Part shown: positions 26,616-36,285 of the stretch, piece by piece
Layout of the letters: each line of letters begins with the position of its first letter
Numbering within the stretch: position 1 is the stretch's first letter
Assembly (NCBI GenBank): GCA_946480835.1
Contig: CAMLLC010000001.1
Location: 1 to 64,000 of the forward strand
Origin: Entomomonas sp945283395
GTDB taxonomy: Bacteria; Pseudomonadota; Gammaproteobacteria; Pseudomonadales; Pseudomonadaceae
Direction: 5' to 3'
DNA: 64,000 bases
Notes under the pieces: model-generated
Told to the model about the DNA's origin: nothing
Seen by the model: the letters and a program-made list of their open reading frames with translations, nothing else
The model's database searches: none
Translations under genes and position numbers: made by a program

Positions 26616-27788
26616 ATGGTACAAGTCGACAAACCATTAGACTTATTAGGTGGTTTAACACCTAATGAATTTATGAAAAACTATTGGCAACGTAAGCCTT
26701 TATTAGTTAAAGGAGCTTTCAAAGATTTCCAAAACCCTATTAGTCCAGATGAACTGGCTGGTTTATCGCTTGAAGAAGAAATAGAATCACGTATTGTTAT
26801 AGAAAATGGTAATACCCCGTGGGAATTATTGCATGGCCCTTTTGATATGCAAACTTATCATAATCTACCTGAAACCAATTGGACTTTATTAGTCCAAGCA
26901 GTCGATCAGGTTATGCCTAATGTTGCTGAATTATTTAAGCCATTTCAATTTTTGCCAAACTGGCGCTTTGATGACATTATGATTAGCTATGCTACCGAAG
27001 GAGGTAGTGTCGGGCCTCATTTTGACTATTATGATGTATTTCTTATTCAAAGTCTAGGTACTAGACTTTGGAAAATAGGGCCTCCTGCCGATAGTCACAG
27101 CCCTCGATTAGATCATGAGCATTTACGTTTGTTAGCTGAATTTAAGCAATCAGATGAGTGGCTGCTTGAACCAGGCGATATGTTATATTTACCCCCCCAA
27201 TATGCTCATTATGGTATTGCCACCAGTAATTGCATGACTATTTCGGTTGGATTAAGGGCTCCTAGTAGTGAAGAAATTTTAGTGCATTATACAGATTTCT
27301 TAAGCCAATTCTTACCCGAAGAAGAACGTTATAGTGATGCTGACCAACAGGCTATTAGTTCAAACTCCTATTTTATTGATAAGCAAGTGATCAAACGTCT
27401 CAGAAAAATTTTACAAATGGCATTAGCAGATGATCAAAAACTCATCACTTGGTTTGGGCAATACGTAACTGAACCAAGCTATCCAGAACGTTTAATTGGA
27501 GAAGACATTTCTGAAGTAGCACTTAAAGAACTAATTAAAAATAGCGCTATTATTGTTAAAAATCCTAGCGCAAAATTAGCATGGACAGAGTATGCCAATG
27601 AGTCTATTTTATTTGCTAGTGGCTATAGTCGCAATTTTCCAAAACCATATAATGAATTATTAAAACTTATTTGTGAGACAGACTCACTGTATGAGGGCAA
27701 TTTAGCAAATTGGCTAGGTGATTCTATTGCCCTCACCCTATTAACAGAGCTTATTAAGCAGGGAACATTGGAGTTTTTTAATGAGTAA
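26616..27788 (+). CDS. roxA: Ribosomal protein uL16 arginine hydroxylase (RoxA/YcfD, cupin)
   Basis: This 2-oxoglutarate/Fe(II) oxygenase of the JmjC/cupin-4 family has 390 residues. The N-terminal DLLGGLTPNEFMKNYWQRKP is typical of YcfD. The metal-binding HxD is in GPHFDYYDVF near residue 135, and the second His is in LPPQYAHYG. The winged-helix C-terminal domain follows. Family members hydroxylate an arginine of ribosomal protein uL16. It sits 8 bases after purB, and the next gene starts 8 bases before its stop. Confidence 0.88.
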   Translation: MVQVDKPLDLLGGLTPNEFMKNYWQRKPLLVKGAFKDFQNPISPDELAGLSLEEEIESRIVIENGNTPWELLHGPFDMQTYHNLPETNWTLLVQAVDQVMPNVAELFKPFQFLPNWRFDDIMISYATEGGSVGPHFDYYDVFLIQSLGTRLWKIGPPADSHSPRLDHEHLRLLAEFKQSDEWLLEPGDMLYLPPQYAHYGIATSNCMTISVGLRAPSSEEILVHYTDFLSQFLPEEERYSDADQQAISSNSYFIDKQVIKRLRKILQMALADDQKLITWFGQYVTEPSYPERLIGEDISEVALKELIKNSAIIVKNPSAKLAWTEYANESILFASGYSRNFPKPYNELLKLICETDSLYEGNLANWLGDSIALTLLTELIKQGTLEFFNE

Positions 27789-28236
27789 TACCATTGTTCG
27801 TAAAGCCGATTGGCATGATGATATGGTAGATATCATGCGTATCAGAGAAGCAGTTTTCATCAATGAGCAAAATGTTCCTCCAGAGCAAGAGTGGGATGAG
27901 CTAGATGCTACCAAAGCTATTCACTTCTTAGCAGTAGATGGTATTTATGCTATGGGAACTGCTCGTCTTATTCCCGAAGAACACAAACAGGCACGTATTA
28001 GCAGAGTAGCAGTTCTTAAAGATTGGCGAGGTTTGCATGTAGGAGATGCATTACTTAACACCTTGATAGCAGAAGCAACCAAGCAAAATTATACTACGTT
28101 AAGTCTTACAGCTCAGAAATATGCGATACCTTTCTATCAACGTTTCGGTTTTGAGGTAGTAAGTGATGAGTTTGTAGAGGTTGGTATTCCTCATGTAGAA
28201 ATGAGGCGAAGCCAACAACAATGTGAAAATTTATAA
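27781..28236 (+). CDS. GNAT-family N-acetyltransferase (ElaA/YjcF-like)
   Basis: This 151-residue protein has a single GNAT fold. The acetyl-CoA loop region reads RISRVAVLKDWRGLHVGDALL (V-x3-x-R-G-x-G-like, with G-L-H-V-G). The N-terminal half REAVFINEQNVPPEQEWDELD is typical of the YjcF/ElaA group. Its substrate is unknown. The ATG overlaps the roxA stop by 8 bases. The same purB-roxA-GNAT order exists in Pseudomonas, suggesting a conserved operon. Confidence 0.85.
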   Translation: MSNTIVRKADWHDDMVDIMRIREAVFINEQNVPPEQEWDELDATKAIHFLAVDGIYAMGTARLIPEEHKQARISRVAVLKDWRGLHVGDALLNTLIAEATKQNYTTLSLTAQKYAIPFYQRFGFEVVSDEFVEVGIPHVEMRRSQQQCENL

Positions 28237-28239
28237 AAT

Positions 28240-29232
28240 ATGGATCCTCGCAGTGAAGTTTTGCTAAGACAAGCAGAACTCTTTAACGATAATGTATTAT
28301 TAGCAGGTATCACTCATGATGGCCTATTAAATAAATTAACCAGCAGCCAAGCATGGGTATGGCTAGCAAATGAAGCACAAGCATTATCTGCGCAATATAA
28401 TGATAGAGTGCATGTTGGCACAAGCGCTCCTACCCAAAATTATCAAGCTGGAGTTTTATTCTTACCTAAATCAAAAGAGTTAACTTACTATCTACTTGAA
28501 GCTTTAGCAGCTTGTTTAGAACCTGGCCATTTCCTCTATCTGGTTGGTGAGAAAAAAGCTGGCATAGAAAGTGCCGCCAAACAATTAGCCACATTTGGTA
28601 AAACTATTAAAATAGATAATGCTAGACATTGCCAACTTTGGCAATGCCAACTTATAAATACGCCACCAAGGCCCAATCTATTAAATTTTGCATGCACTTA
28701 CCAGGTACAAAACTGTATTATTACCAGCCTTGCCGGAGTATTTAGTCAAAGCCATCTAGATAAAGGAACAAGATTACTTATCCAGCATTTGGATAACTTA
28801 CCTCTAGGCAATATGTTAGATTTTGGTTGCGGAAGCGGTGTATTAGGTTGCTGTTTAAAACAACAATATCCTGATGCTACAGTGTACCTTCAGGATGTCG
28901 ATGCTTTTGCAATAGCTAGTGCTGAGTTAACATTACAAAAAAATAATTTAACAGCTACTACTTTATTAGCTGATGGCATTAATAATGCTCCTAGCAAACT
29001 AACTGCTATTGTAAGTAATCCCCCATTTCATCAAGGCATTCAGACCAACTATCAAGCAACCGAAGAATTGTTAGCAAAGGCTATTGATCATCTTATTATA
29101 GGGGGTGAATTAAGAATAGTAGCTAACAGTTTTTTAAAATATCAACCTCTGATAACAAATAGCTTTGGTAATTGTCAGATACTAGCTGAAGCTGATGGTT
29201 TTAGAATTTATAGTGCAATTAAATATTCATAG
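28240..29232 (+). CDS. rsmC: Class I SAM-dependent methyltransferase, RsmC-like (16S rRNA G1207)
   Basis: This 330-residue protein has two methyltransferase-like halves, as in RsmC. The N-terminal half has a degenerate fold. The C-terminal half carries the SAM motif LDFGCGSGVLGC near residue 193 and the base-methylation motif SNPPFHQG near residue 262. RsmC makes N2-methylguanosine 1207 of 16S rRNA; RlmG is a paralogous alternative for 23S rRNA. It starts 4 bases after the GNAT gene. Confidence 0.8.
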   Translation: MDPRSEVLLRQAELFNDNVLLAGITHDGLLNKLTSSQAWVWLANEAQALSAQYNDRVHVGTSAPTQNYQAGVLFLPKSKELTYYLLEALAACLEPGHFLYLVGEKKAGIESAAKQLATFGKTIKIDNARHCQLWQCQLINTPPRPNLLNFACTYQVQNCIITSLAGVFSQSHLDKGTRLLIQHLDNLPLGNMLDFGCGSGVLGCCLKQQYPDATVYLQDVDAFAIASAELTLQKNNLTATTLLADGINNAPSKLTAIVSNPPFHQGIQTNYQATEELLAKAIDHLIIGGELRIVANSFLKYQPLITNSFGNCQILAEADGFRIYSAIKYS

Positions 29233-29312
29233 TATTCTAATGGACACCTCAGTACTAGCACATTTGATTAATTAGCTATATCATATTTTTTTGTAAATAT
29301 AGGTAGCTAATA

Positions 29313-30689
29313 ATGAATAAAACTGCGCAAACCTTATCTTTGTTAATAGAAGCAATAGGCGCACAAGCAGTACTAACAGGTGATGCCATTAACCAACGCC
29401 ATTATAGCGATTGGAGTCATCACGCGCCTACTTGCCCAGCTGCACTGATAATTCCCAAAACTACTTCTCAACTAGCTACCGCATTAAGTATTTGTAATAC
29501 ACAACGTCAAGCTGTAGTTGCACAAGGTGGTAATACTGGATTAACAGCGGCAGCTGAACCTAAAAAAGATCAGATGGTTATTTCTTTAGAAAAAATGGTA
29601 GGTATCGAAGAAATTGACCAAGCTGCTGCTACAATGACTGTGCTGGCAGGCACGCCTCTAATCACTATTCAAGAGCAAGCTAAGCAAGCAGGCTTTTTAT
29701 TTCCGTTAGATCTAGGAGCTCGTGGTTCTTGTCAAATAGGGGGAAATATTTCTACCAATGCCGGAGGCAATAATGTTATTCACTATGGCATGTGTCGGGA
29801 TATGGTATTAGGATTAGAAGTGGTATTAGCAAATGGCCGTATCCTCAACCTAATGAATAAAATGATTAAAAATAATAGTGGTTATGATCTTAAGCAGTGC
29901 TTCATAGGCTCAGAAGGAACCTTAGGAATTATTACACGTGCTATCTTGAAATTATACCCAAAACCCAAAGAGATAACTACCTTACTCTGTGCTTTACCTG
30001 ACTATAGTAGTGTGGTTAGTTTGTTGCGTAGAATTGAACGCGGCATAACTACTCCGCAAGCTTATGAAATTATGTGGCAAGACTTTTATCAACTAAGTGT
30101 CAGTTGGTTAGAAAATTGCCAAGCACCACTAAATGATAAATATCCTTTTTTTGTTCTTATTGATATTGAAAGCCATTATAATCAAGTTTCAGATGTCTTA
30201 GAAGAAGCCATTCAAAATGGAGAAATATTGGATGCTATAGCGGCTAGCTCAGAACAACAAGCTCATCATCTATGGAAAATAAGAGAAGCTACAGCTGAGT
30301 TCCCCGCTCGAATGAAGCCACTTAATTTTGATATCAGTATACCCATAGGAGAAATAGGTGCTTTTGCTGAACAATGTAAAAAACGTATCAACGAATATTG
30401 GCCCGAAGCCGCGAGCTATTTTTTTGGACATATAGCCGATAGTAATTTGCATTTAACTATTGATCTTAATACCTTACCTGAAAGTACTCATTTACTCGAT
30501 ATTGAACAATTAATTTATAGCGAAGTGGCACATATGCAAGGATCCATTTCAGCAGAGCATGGCATAGGTTTAATTAAAAAAGATTTTTTACACTATACTG
30601 TCCCAGCAGAAAATATAGCTGTGATGAAACAACTCAAACAAGCTTTAGATCCTAACAATATTCTCAATCCAGGAAAAATTTTTGACTAA
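29313..30689 (+). CDS. FAD-binding oxidoreductase (D-2-hydroxyglutarate dehydrogenase type)
   Basis: This 458-residue protein is of the vanillyl-alcohol oxidase/PCMH-type flavoprotein family. FAD-binding phrases are VVAQGGNTGLTAAAEP near residue 65 and GGNISTNAGGNNVIHYGMCR near 145. The C-terminal FAD-linked oxidase domain has FFGHIADSNLHLTI, metal-binding His residues and SAEHGIGLIKKDFL. The closest named group is bacterial D-2-hydroxyglutarate dehydrogenase, linked to SerA in serine synthesis; a D-lactate or glycolate-type enzyme is possible. hisC follows after 11 bases. Confidence 0.82.
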   Translation: MNKTAQTLSLLIEAIGAQAVLTGDAINQRHYSDWSHHAPTCPAALIIPKTTSQLATALSICNTQRQAVVAQGGNTGLTAAAEPKKDQMVISLEKMVGIEEIDQAAATMTVLAGTPLITIQEQAKQAGFLFPLDLGARGSCQIGGNISTNAGGNNVIHYGMCRDMVLGLEVVLANGRILNLMNKMIKNNSGYDLKQCFIGSEGTLGIITRAILKLYPKPKEITTLLCALPDYSSVVSLLRRIERGITTPQAYEIMWQDFYQLSVSWLENCQAPLNDKYPFFVLIDIESHYNQVSDVLEEAIQNGEILDAIAASSEQQAHHLWKIREATAEFPARMKPLNFDISIPIGEIGAFAEQCKKRINEYWPEAASYFFGHIADSNLHLTIDLNTLPESTHLLDIEQLIYSEVAHMQGSISAEHGIGLIKKDFLHYTVPAENIAVMKQLKQALDPNNILNPGKIFD

Positions 30690-30700
30690 GGAAACTTCTT

Positions 30701-31807
30701 ATGACTACTCCATTAACTCAATTAGCTCGTCATGAAGTACAACAATTAACTGCATATAACGCAGGGCTATCATCAGAAGAAGTTCAACGACGCTATGCTG
30801 TAAAACGAGTTGTTAAATTAGCTAGCAATGAAAATCCATTAGGATTATCACCGCTTGCTTCTGCTGCTATCCATGAAGCCGCCACAACCTGCCATTTTTA
30901 CCCAGATGCAGAATGCAGTTTACTGCGTCAAACTCTTGCCAACAAATTAGCTATTGATGCTAATAGATTTATCTTTGGTAATGGTTCAGAAGATCTAATA
31001 AGTATTATAAGTAAAGTATTTTTAGATCATGGAGACGAGGTAGTCACTGTAGTGCCCTCTTTTGGATTGCACATTTTAGCCCCTATCACCTGTGGTGCAG
31101 AAGTTAAGACTGTTCCCATGCAAGAGGACATGCAGTTTGATGTAGCGGGTATTATCAAAGCAATAGGTCCTCGTACTAGATTAGTTATGTTTTCCTGCCC
31201 TTCTAATCCTGTAGGGAGTGCTTTAAAAGCTAGTGAATTGCAGGTTATTTTAGATGCAATACCTAATCACTGCTTATTGATATTTGATGAAGCATACTAT
31301 GAATATGCTTCTAATCAACCAGACTATCCTAATTGTTTAGCACTATTAGAACAAAGTCAAAAAGCCTTTATTTTATTACGTACCTTTTCCAAAGCCTACG
31401 CATTAGCAGGGCTAAGAATAGGCTATGGGATAGTTAGCGATTCCTCACTAACAATACTTATAGATAAGGTACGTAATCCCTTTAATGTTAATAGATTAGC
31501 CCAAATTGCCGCAGTAGCTGCATTACAAGATGGACAACATTTACAGAAAAGCATAAGGTTAGTAGAGAAAGAACGTAATAACATGTTGTTAGCTCTAAAT
31601 AAAAGAGGTTATTGTCCAATTCCCACTTATGCTAATTTTTTATTCTTTGCTACTAAGCAACCCGCCGACAAAGTTGCTGAGCACCTATTGAAACATGGCG
31701 TTGTAATTAAACCTTGGAAAGAAGCAGGCTATACCCACTATGTAAGAGTCAGCATAAGTAGCGAACAAGACAACAAACTCTTTTTAGCTGCGTTAGATAC
31801 ACTCTAA
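30701..31807 (+). CDS. hisC: Histidinol-phosphate aminotransferase
   Basis: This PLP-dependent class I/II aminotransferase has 368 residues. Motifs are VKLASNENPLGLSPLA at the N-terminus, FDEAYYEYA near residue 195 and RTFSKAYALAGLRIGYG near 230 with the PLP Lys. It catalyses the transamination of imidazole-acetol phosphate in histidine synthesis; HisC paralogs may also act in aromatic amino acid synthesis. The ribosome binding site AAGGAAA lies before the ATG. The operon ends at the hairpin 31822-31849. Confidence 0.92.
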   Translation: MTTPLTQLARHEVQQLTAYNAGLSSEEVQRRYAVKRVVKLASNENPLGLSPLASAAIHEAATTCHFYPDAECSLLRQTLANKLAIDANRFIFGNGSEDLISIISKVFLDHGDEVVTVVPSFGLHILAPITCGAEVKTVPMQEDMQFDVAGIIKAIGPRTRLVMFSCPSNPVGSALKASELQVILDAIPNHCLLIFDEAYYEYASNQPDYPNCLALLEQSQKAFILLRTFSKAYALAGLRIGYGIVSDSSLTILIDKVRNPFNVNRLAQIAAVAALQDGQHLQKSIRLVEKERNNMLLALNKRGYCPIPTYANFLFFATKQPADKVAEHLLKHGVVIKPWKEAGYTHYVRVSISSEQDNKLFLAALDTL

Positions 31808-31821
31808 GAAGCTTATTAATT

Positions 31822-31849
31822 GTTAGCCATTCTAAAGAGAATGGCTAAC
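31822..31849 (+). terminator. 12-bp perfect hairpin after hisC
   Basis: GTTAGCCATTCT and AGAATGGCTAAC pair perfectly around the loop AAAG, 15 bases after the hisC stop. This is a strong stem in the right place for an end-of-operon structure, but no T-run follows on either strand, so it may be a transcript-end stabiliser rather than a simple intrinsic terminator. Confidence 0.55.
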
Positions 31850-32161
31850 AACTATACTATCTATAAAATTATCAGCAGTTTCTATAGGTTACTGAATCAA
31901 TAGTTTAAGATAAAAATTTCTAGAAAAGAAGCAATGTATCTTTTGGTAACTGCTTTAATTTGTTTTTTTAAAAGATAATTAATCCATTTATAAAAATGGT
32001 TACCCTAGAGCTAATCTTAAAAATTTACTTTAAGGCTAGCGGATTATACTAATCAATATGGCTATTTACTATTTATACTCGCTCCCTACTATACTACCTT
32101 GATAATAGATTTCTTATTTACTCTGTATGGAGTACACTAGCATAAATATTAGGTGTATTTT
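31850..32161. other. Gene-free stretch between hisC and sirB2-like gene
   Basis: About 310 AT-rich bases with stops in all frames. I recognise no coding remnant, RNA gene or operator in it. The right end must hold the promoter of the sirB2-like gene. Confidence 0.5.
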
Positions 32162-32539
32162 ATGTATCCAATTATCTTGCATCTACATGCTCTTACCGCT
32201 ATTATCTCTATCAGCCTATTTATCTTTCGTTTTATAGGATTACAGATACATGCTGGTTTTATGCGGAAAAAATGGATTCGTTATTTTCCTCATATAAATG
32301 ATAGTTGTTTATTATGCTTAGGTATAACTTTAGTCATCTTAACTAAATATTATCCTTTTACTACAGCCAACTTATGGTTAACTGAAAAGTTAGGCTTCTT
32401 AATAGCTTATATAGTATTTGGTTATGTTGCTATTAAAGGTAGCTCACTTAAGCCTATTGTACGCTATAGCAATTTCATATTAGCTTTGCTATGCTTTATC
32501 AGTATTATTTATTTGGCCAAAACAAAAAATGCCTTCTAG
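32162..32539 (+). CDS. SirB2-family small membrane protein
   Basis: This 125-residue protein has four hydrophobic segments separated by short loops. The order and phrases (HLHALTAIISISLFIFR at the N-terminus, PHINDSCLLCLGI, GFLIAYIVFGYVAIK) fit the SirB2 family of small inner-membrane proteins of unknown mechanism. The ATG at 32162 is preferred over a GTG at 32153 because AGGTG at 32151-32155 is correctly spaced for it. The next gene, a small lipoprotein, starts 10 bases later. Confidence 0.75.
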   Translation: MYPIILHLHALTAIISISLFIFRFIGLQIHAGFMRKKWIRYFPHINDSCLLCLGITLVILTKYYPFTTANLWLTEKLGFLIAYIVFGYVAIKGSSLKPIVRYSNFILALLCFISIIYLAKTKNAF

Positions 32540-32549
32540 GAATAACAGT

Positions 32550-32831
32550 ATGAAACTTAAATATTTATATATTTCGCTATTGAATTTAACATTAATGGCC
32601 TGTTCTGCTACTGATAAAGGCCGCAGCCAATGTGCTATTAATTTAGATTCCGCATGGAAACAGTTAGACATTGCTAAAACAGAAGGCTTCGCTGGTTCTG
32701 TTAGTTATACAAAAGCTCTCTCCTTGTTAACAGCAGCAAAAACTGAACAACAAATTGAAACTTATGATAGTTGTATTAAAAATGCTCAAAAAGCACAATA
32801 CTATATTAAAGAATCTAGAGCGGGTCGTTAA
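32550..32831 (+). CDS. Small predicted lipoprotein, unknown function
   Basis: This 93-residue protein has a lipoprotein signal (basic start MKLK, hydrophobic run, lipobox LMAC at residues 15-18). The mature part is helical and rich in Lys, Ala and Gln, with two conserved-looking Cys. The segment KTEGFAGSVSYTKALSLLTA resembles short Pseudomonas lipoproteins of unknown role. The ATG at 32550, with AGGAATAA upstream, is chosen over an ATG at 32529 inside the preceding gene. It is probably co-transcribed with the sirB2-like gene. Confidence 0.7.
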   Translation: MKLKYLYISLLNLTLMACSATDKGRSQCAINLDSAWKQLDIAKTEGFAGSVSYTKALSLLTAAKTEQQIETYDSCIKNAQKAQYYIKESRAGR

Positions 32832-32986
32832 CTATTAACTTTGCTAGTTTTCATTTCATCCTTGGTCGTATATTTAGCCAGATTAAAATGATCTTTTCCA
32901 AAAAGTTAGCGTATAATTAGCCATTTAAACTTTTCTAGTTATAAACAGCAATAAAAACATTACGTCTGTAATATTTGGAGTATTGT

Positions 32987-34015
32987 ATGTCCCGCATGAC
33001 TACTTTAAGTCACTATCTAATAGAACAAACTCGTAACCATAACACCCCTTCTGACTTACGTTTTCTTATCGAAGTGGTGGGACGTGCTTGTAAGATGATT
33101 AATAGATCTGTTACTAAAGGAGCTTTAGGAGGTGTATTAGGAACTTTACAAAGCAAAAACGTACAAGGCGAAGTACAAAAAAAATTAGATGTATTATCCA
33201 ACGAGATTTTATTAGAAGCGAACGAATGGGGCGGTACTTTAGCGGGTATGGCTTCTGAAGAAATGGATACAGTTTATCAAATCCCTGGTCGCTACCCTAA
33301 AGGAGCTTATTTACTAGTATTTGATCCTTTAGATGGGTCAAGTAATGTAGATGTAAATGTTTCAGTAGGTACTATTTTCTCTGTATTACGTTGCCCAGTT
33401 GAACATCTTAGTCAAAATAACCCACTTCAAGAAGAAGCCTTTTTACAACCAGGTGTTGAGCAAGTAGCTGCAGGTTATGCCATTTATGGACCGCAGACTA
33501 TGCTGATGTTAACCTTGGGTAATGGAGTTAAAGGTTTTACTTTAGATCCAGAATTAGGAAGTTTTGTGTTAACTCATAATGACATTAAAATTCCTGAGCA
33601 AACCGCTGAATTTGCCATCAACATGTCTAATCAAAGACATTGGGAAGCTCCTGTTAAACGCTATGTAAACGAATTGCTAGCAGGTACTGAAGGGCCATTA
33701 GGTAAAAACTATAACATGCGTTGGATTGCTTCTATGGTAGCTGATGTACACCGCATTTTAACGCGTGGTGGAATTTTCATGTATCCGCGAGATGCGCGCG
33801 AACCTAAAAGACCTGGTAAATTACGATTAATGTACGAAGCTAATCCCATGTCTATGATTATTGAGCAAGCAGGCGGTGCAGCGACTAATGGTTATCAACG
33901 TATACTTGATATTCAACCCACCTCTTTGCATGAGCGGGTAGCTGTATTTTTAGGTTCTAAACAAGAAGTAGATCGTATTACTCAATATCATCAAAGTTCT
34001 TCTAATGCTAAATAG
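32987..34015 (+). CDS. fbp: Fructose-1,6-bisphosphatase class I
   Basis: This gluconeogenic enzyme removes the 1-phosphate from fructose 1,6-bisphosphate. It has 342 residues from the ATG at 32987, which has TTGGAG 7 bases upstream. It is very like the Pseudomonas protein: MSRMTTLSHYLIEQTR, ANEWGGTLAGMASEEMD, the metal site VFDPLDGSSNVDVNVSVGTI near residue 112, and KLRLMYEANPMSMIIEQAGG with the active-site Lys region. All catalytic parts are intact. A BamE-like lipoprotein gene follows 13 bases later. Confidence 0.97.
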   Translation: MSRMTTLSHYLIEQTRNHNTPSDLRFLIEVVGRACKMINRSVTKGALGGVLGTLQSKNVQGEVQKKLDVLSNEILLEANEWGGTLAGMASEEMDTVYQIPGRYPKGAYLLVFDPLDGSSNVDVNVSVGTIFSVLRCPVEHLSQNNPLQEEAFLQPGVEQVAAGYAIYGPQTMLMLTLGNGVKGFTLDPELGSFVLTHNDIKIPEQTAEFAINMSNQRHWEAPVKRYVNELLAGTEGPLGKNYNMRWIASMVADVHRILTRGGIFMYPRDAREPKRPGKLRLMYEANPMSMIIEQAGGAATNGYQRILDIQPTSLHERVAVFLGSKQEVDRITQYHQSSSNAK

Positions 34016-34028
34016 AGGAGTTATCAAT

Positions 34029-34289
34029 ATGCTGAAGAAAATAGCTTTTTGTCTAACCATCATCAGCTTAATAAGTCTTACAGCTTGTAACAAACTTACC
34101 CAAGAAAACTATGGTAAATTAACCATAGGCATGGAGCGTAATCAAGTAGAAAGCTTACTAGGAAAGCCTGTTGAATGCCAAAACATTTTGGCTGCCATGA
34201 ATTGTACATGGCAGGAAGGCGAAAGTTCTATTAATATACAATTTCTTAATAATAAAATTATCACCTTTGTTGCGAATAAGTTAAAATAA
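34029..34289 (+). CDS. BamE/SmpA-fold small lipoprotein
   Basis: This 86-residue protein has a lipoprotein signal peptide ending at LTAC near residue 20. The mature part contains YGKLTIGMERNQVESLLGKP, the pattern of SmpA/OmlA (BamE)-fold and DUF3862 proteins, followed by a short beta region. It is shorter than BamE itself and not next to fur, so it is a BamE-like relative rather than the Bam subunit. The ATG at 34029 with GAGGAG at 34015-34020 sets the start; fbp ends at 34015. Confidence 0.75.
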   Translation: MLKKIAFCLTIISLISLTACNKLTQENYGKLTIGMERNQVESLLGKPVECQNILAAMNCTWQEGESSINIQFLNNKIITFVANKLK

Positions 34290-34316
34290 CAGTAATAGTT
34301 CGCTACTTCATTTAAT

Positions 34317-34346
34317 AAAAGAGTAAAAGTTTACTCTTTTATTTTT
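34317..34346 (+). terminator. Rho-independent terminator after fbp and BamE-like gene
   Basis: AAAAGAGTAAA pairs with TTTACTCTTTT across a 2-base loop and is followed by ATTTTT. It lies 27 bases past the lipoprotein stop and before the EamA gene. Stem and T-run match an intrinsic terminator. Confidence 0.8.
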
Positions 34347-34376
34347 CCGTCCTTTCCCTACTATTAGGTAGGTAAT

Positions 34377-35333
34377 ATGCAAACATCATTGTCAAGTCGT
34401 TGGATTCACGGTTTAACTTTGGCCTTAGTTACTGCCATTTTATGGGGAATATTACCTATCACCATGAAAGAAGTATTAAAAGGAATGGATCCCTTTACAG
34501 TAACATGGTATCGCTTCACAGTTGCAGGTATTGTATTACTAATATACTTAAAGGGTAGAAAACGCTTACCTAGCTTTAAAGGTATTAATAAAAAGTCTTT
34601 ACTACTTGCTTTATTTGCCATACTTGGCCTACTTGGTAATTATGTTCTCTATGTCATAGGGTTGAGATATTCAGATCCAAGTACTGCACAATTAATGATG
34701 CAAATTGGTCAAATTATACTCATCATTACCAGTGTGTTGATTTTCAAAGAAACTTTCAATTATATTCAAGTAGCAGCTTTAGTTATTTTATTAATAGGTT
34801 TTTTATTATTTTTTAATCAGCATATCATTGAACTATTTACCTCAGTTAATAATTATTCAGTAGGTATAGTTATTTTACTTATTTCCTCTATTTCTTGGGT
34901 AATATATGCATTATGCCAAAAAAAATTACTGGCTCAGTGGAGTGCTATGCAGATATTATTAATGGTTTATATAGGTAGTAGTTTATTATTATTCCCCTTG
35001 GCGCAACCCAAACAAATAGTCAATTTAAGCAATGTACAATTTTGGTTATTGGTCTTTAGTTGCTTAAACACTATTGTAGCTTATGGAGCATTTGCAGAAG
35101 CATTGGCTTATTGGGAAGCATCTAAAGTAACGGCTATCTTGGCTATAGCCCCTTTAGTTACCCTTATAGGAGTAACTATAGGTTCTGTATTGTGGCCAGC
35201 TTATATAATCAGTCAATCATTAAATATTTTAGCTTATGCTGGGGCTATTATTGTAGTCATGGCATCTGCTTTGGTTGCCTTGTCTCCTATAATAATAAAA
35301 GAAATAAAAACACTACGCAAAGTTCATAAATAA
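34377..35333 (+). CDS. EamA/DMT-family transporter (RhaT-like permease)
   Basis: This 318-residue protein has ten hydrophobic segments arranged as two EamA repeats. It starts with WIHGLTLALVTAILWGILPI, and the second repeat begins near SISWVIYALCQKKLL. DMT members export amino acids, metabolites or drugs; the substrate cannot be told here. It stands alone between a terminator and pdxY. Confidence 0.85.
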   Translation: MQTSLSSRWIHGLTLALVTAILWGILPITMKEVLKGMDPFTVTWYRFTVAGIVLLIYLKGRKRLPSFKGINKKSLLLALFAILGLLGNYVLYVIGLRYSDPSTAQLMMQIGQIILIITSVLIFKETFNYIQVAALVILLIGFLLFFNQHIIELFTSVNNYSVGIVILLISSISWVIYALCQKKLLAQWSAMQILLMVYIGSSLLLFPLAQPKQIVNLSNVQFWLLVFSCLNTIVAYGAFAEALAYWEASKVTAILAIAPLVTLIGVTIGSVLWPAYIISQSLNILAYAGAIIVVMASALVALSPIIIKEIKTLRKVHK

Positions 35334-35407
35334 TAGCCAATAATTGAGATATTTTTTAGAATAACGTTTTGATTCTTATATTAAGTTTAGTTAAGGAGTA
35401 ATTTATT

Positions 35408-36274
35408 ATGAAAACAACGCCGCAAATTTTGACTATTCAATCGCATGTCGTTTTCGGTCATGCTGGAAATGCGGCGGCTGTCTTTCCTATGCAACGCTTA
35501 GGCATTAATGTTTGGCCGCTAAATACTGTACAATTTTCCAATCATACTCAATATAAGCAGTGGACTGGCTTAGTATTACCAGCCAAACAAATTTTAGAGC
35601 TCGCACAAGGTATTGAAACAATTGGCGAATTAGTAAGCTGTAATGCTATATTATCTGGTTATTTAGGCACAGCAGCACAAGGTAGAGAAATATTATCAGT
35701 TGTTAACCATATAAAACAACTTAATCCTAACGCTATTTACCTCTGTGACCCTGTAATGGGGCATCCTGAAAAGGGTTGTATCGTAGCGCCAGAGGTTAGT
35801 GAATTTTTAGCCAAAGAAGCTGTGGCCGTTGCAGACTATTTAACTCCTAATCAACTTGAGCTTAATAGTTTTGTAGGAATTCAACCTACTTCTCTTATTG
35901 ATTGTGTAGCAATGGCTAAAAGTTTATTGAAACAAGGAGCTAAGGCTATTATGGTTAAGCATCTTAATTACCCTAATAAAAATCCTGAAACTTTTGAGAT
36001 GCTACTTGTAACTCCTGAACAAACATGGCATTTGCAACGTCCATTATTAGCTTTCCCTAAACAACCAGTGGGGGTGGGCGATTTAACTTCAGGGATTTTC
36101 TTAGCCAAATTATTACTAGGTTGTACGATCAAAGACGCTTTTGAGTTTTGTGCAGCATCCGTTCATGAAGTTTTACTTGAAACTCAAAGACTTGGTAGCT
36201 ATGAATTAGAGCTCATTGCAGCACAAGATAGAATAGCACATCCTAGAGTAAAATTTGACGCTAAACTTATTTAA
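35408..36274 (+). CDS. pdxY: Pyridoxal kinase
   Basis: This enzyme phosphorylates pyridoxal in the vitamin B6 salvage pathway. The 288-residue protein has the expected PdxY length. It opens with PQILTIQSHVVFGHAGN, contains NAIYLCDPVMGHPEKGCIV near residue 113 and DYLTPNQLELN. The anion-hole/catalytic segment PVGVGDLTSGIFLAKLLLG near residue 221 carries the catalytic Asp. A good ribosome binding site AAGGAG lies before the ATG. A small membrane protein gene follows 11 bases later. Confidence 0.94.
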   Translation: MKTTPQILTIQSHVVFGHAGNAAAVFPMQRLGINVWPLNTVQFSNHTQYKQWTGLVLPAKQILELAQGIETIGELVSCNAILSGYLGTAAQGREILSVVNHIKQLNPNAIYLCDPVMGHPEKGCIVAPEVSEFLAKEAVAVADYLTPNQLELNSFVGIQPTSLIDCVAMAKSLLKQGAKAIMVKHLNYPNKNPETFEMLLVTPEQTWHLQRPLLAFPKQPVGVGDLTSGIFLAKLLLGCTIKDAFEFCAASVHEVLLETQRLGSYELELIAAQDRIAHPRVKFDAKLI

Positions 36275-36285
36275 GAGATAGTAAC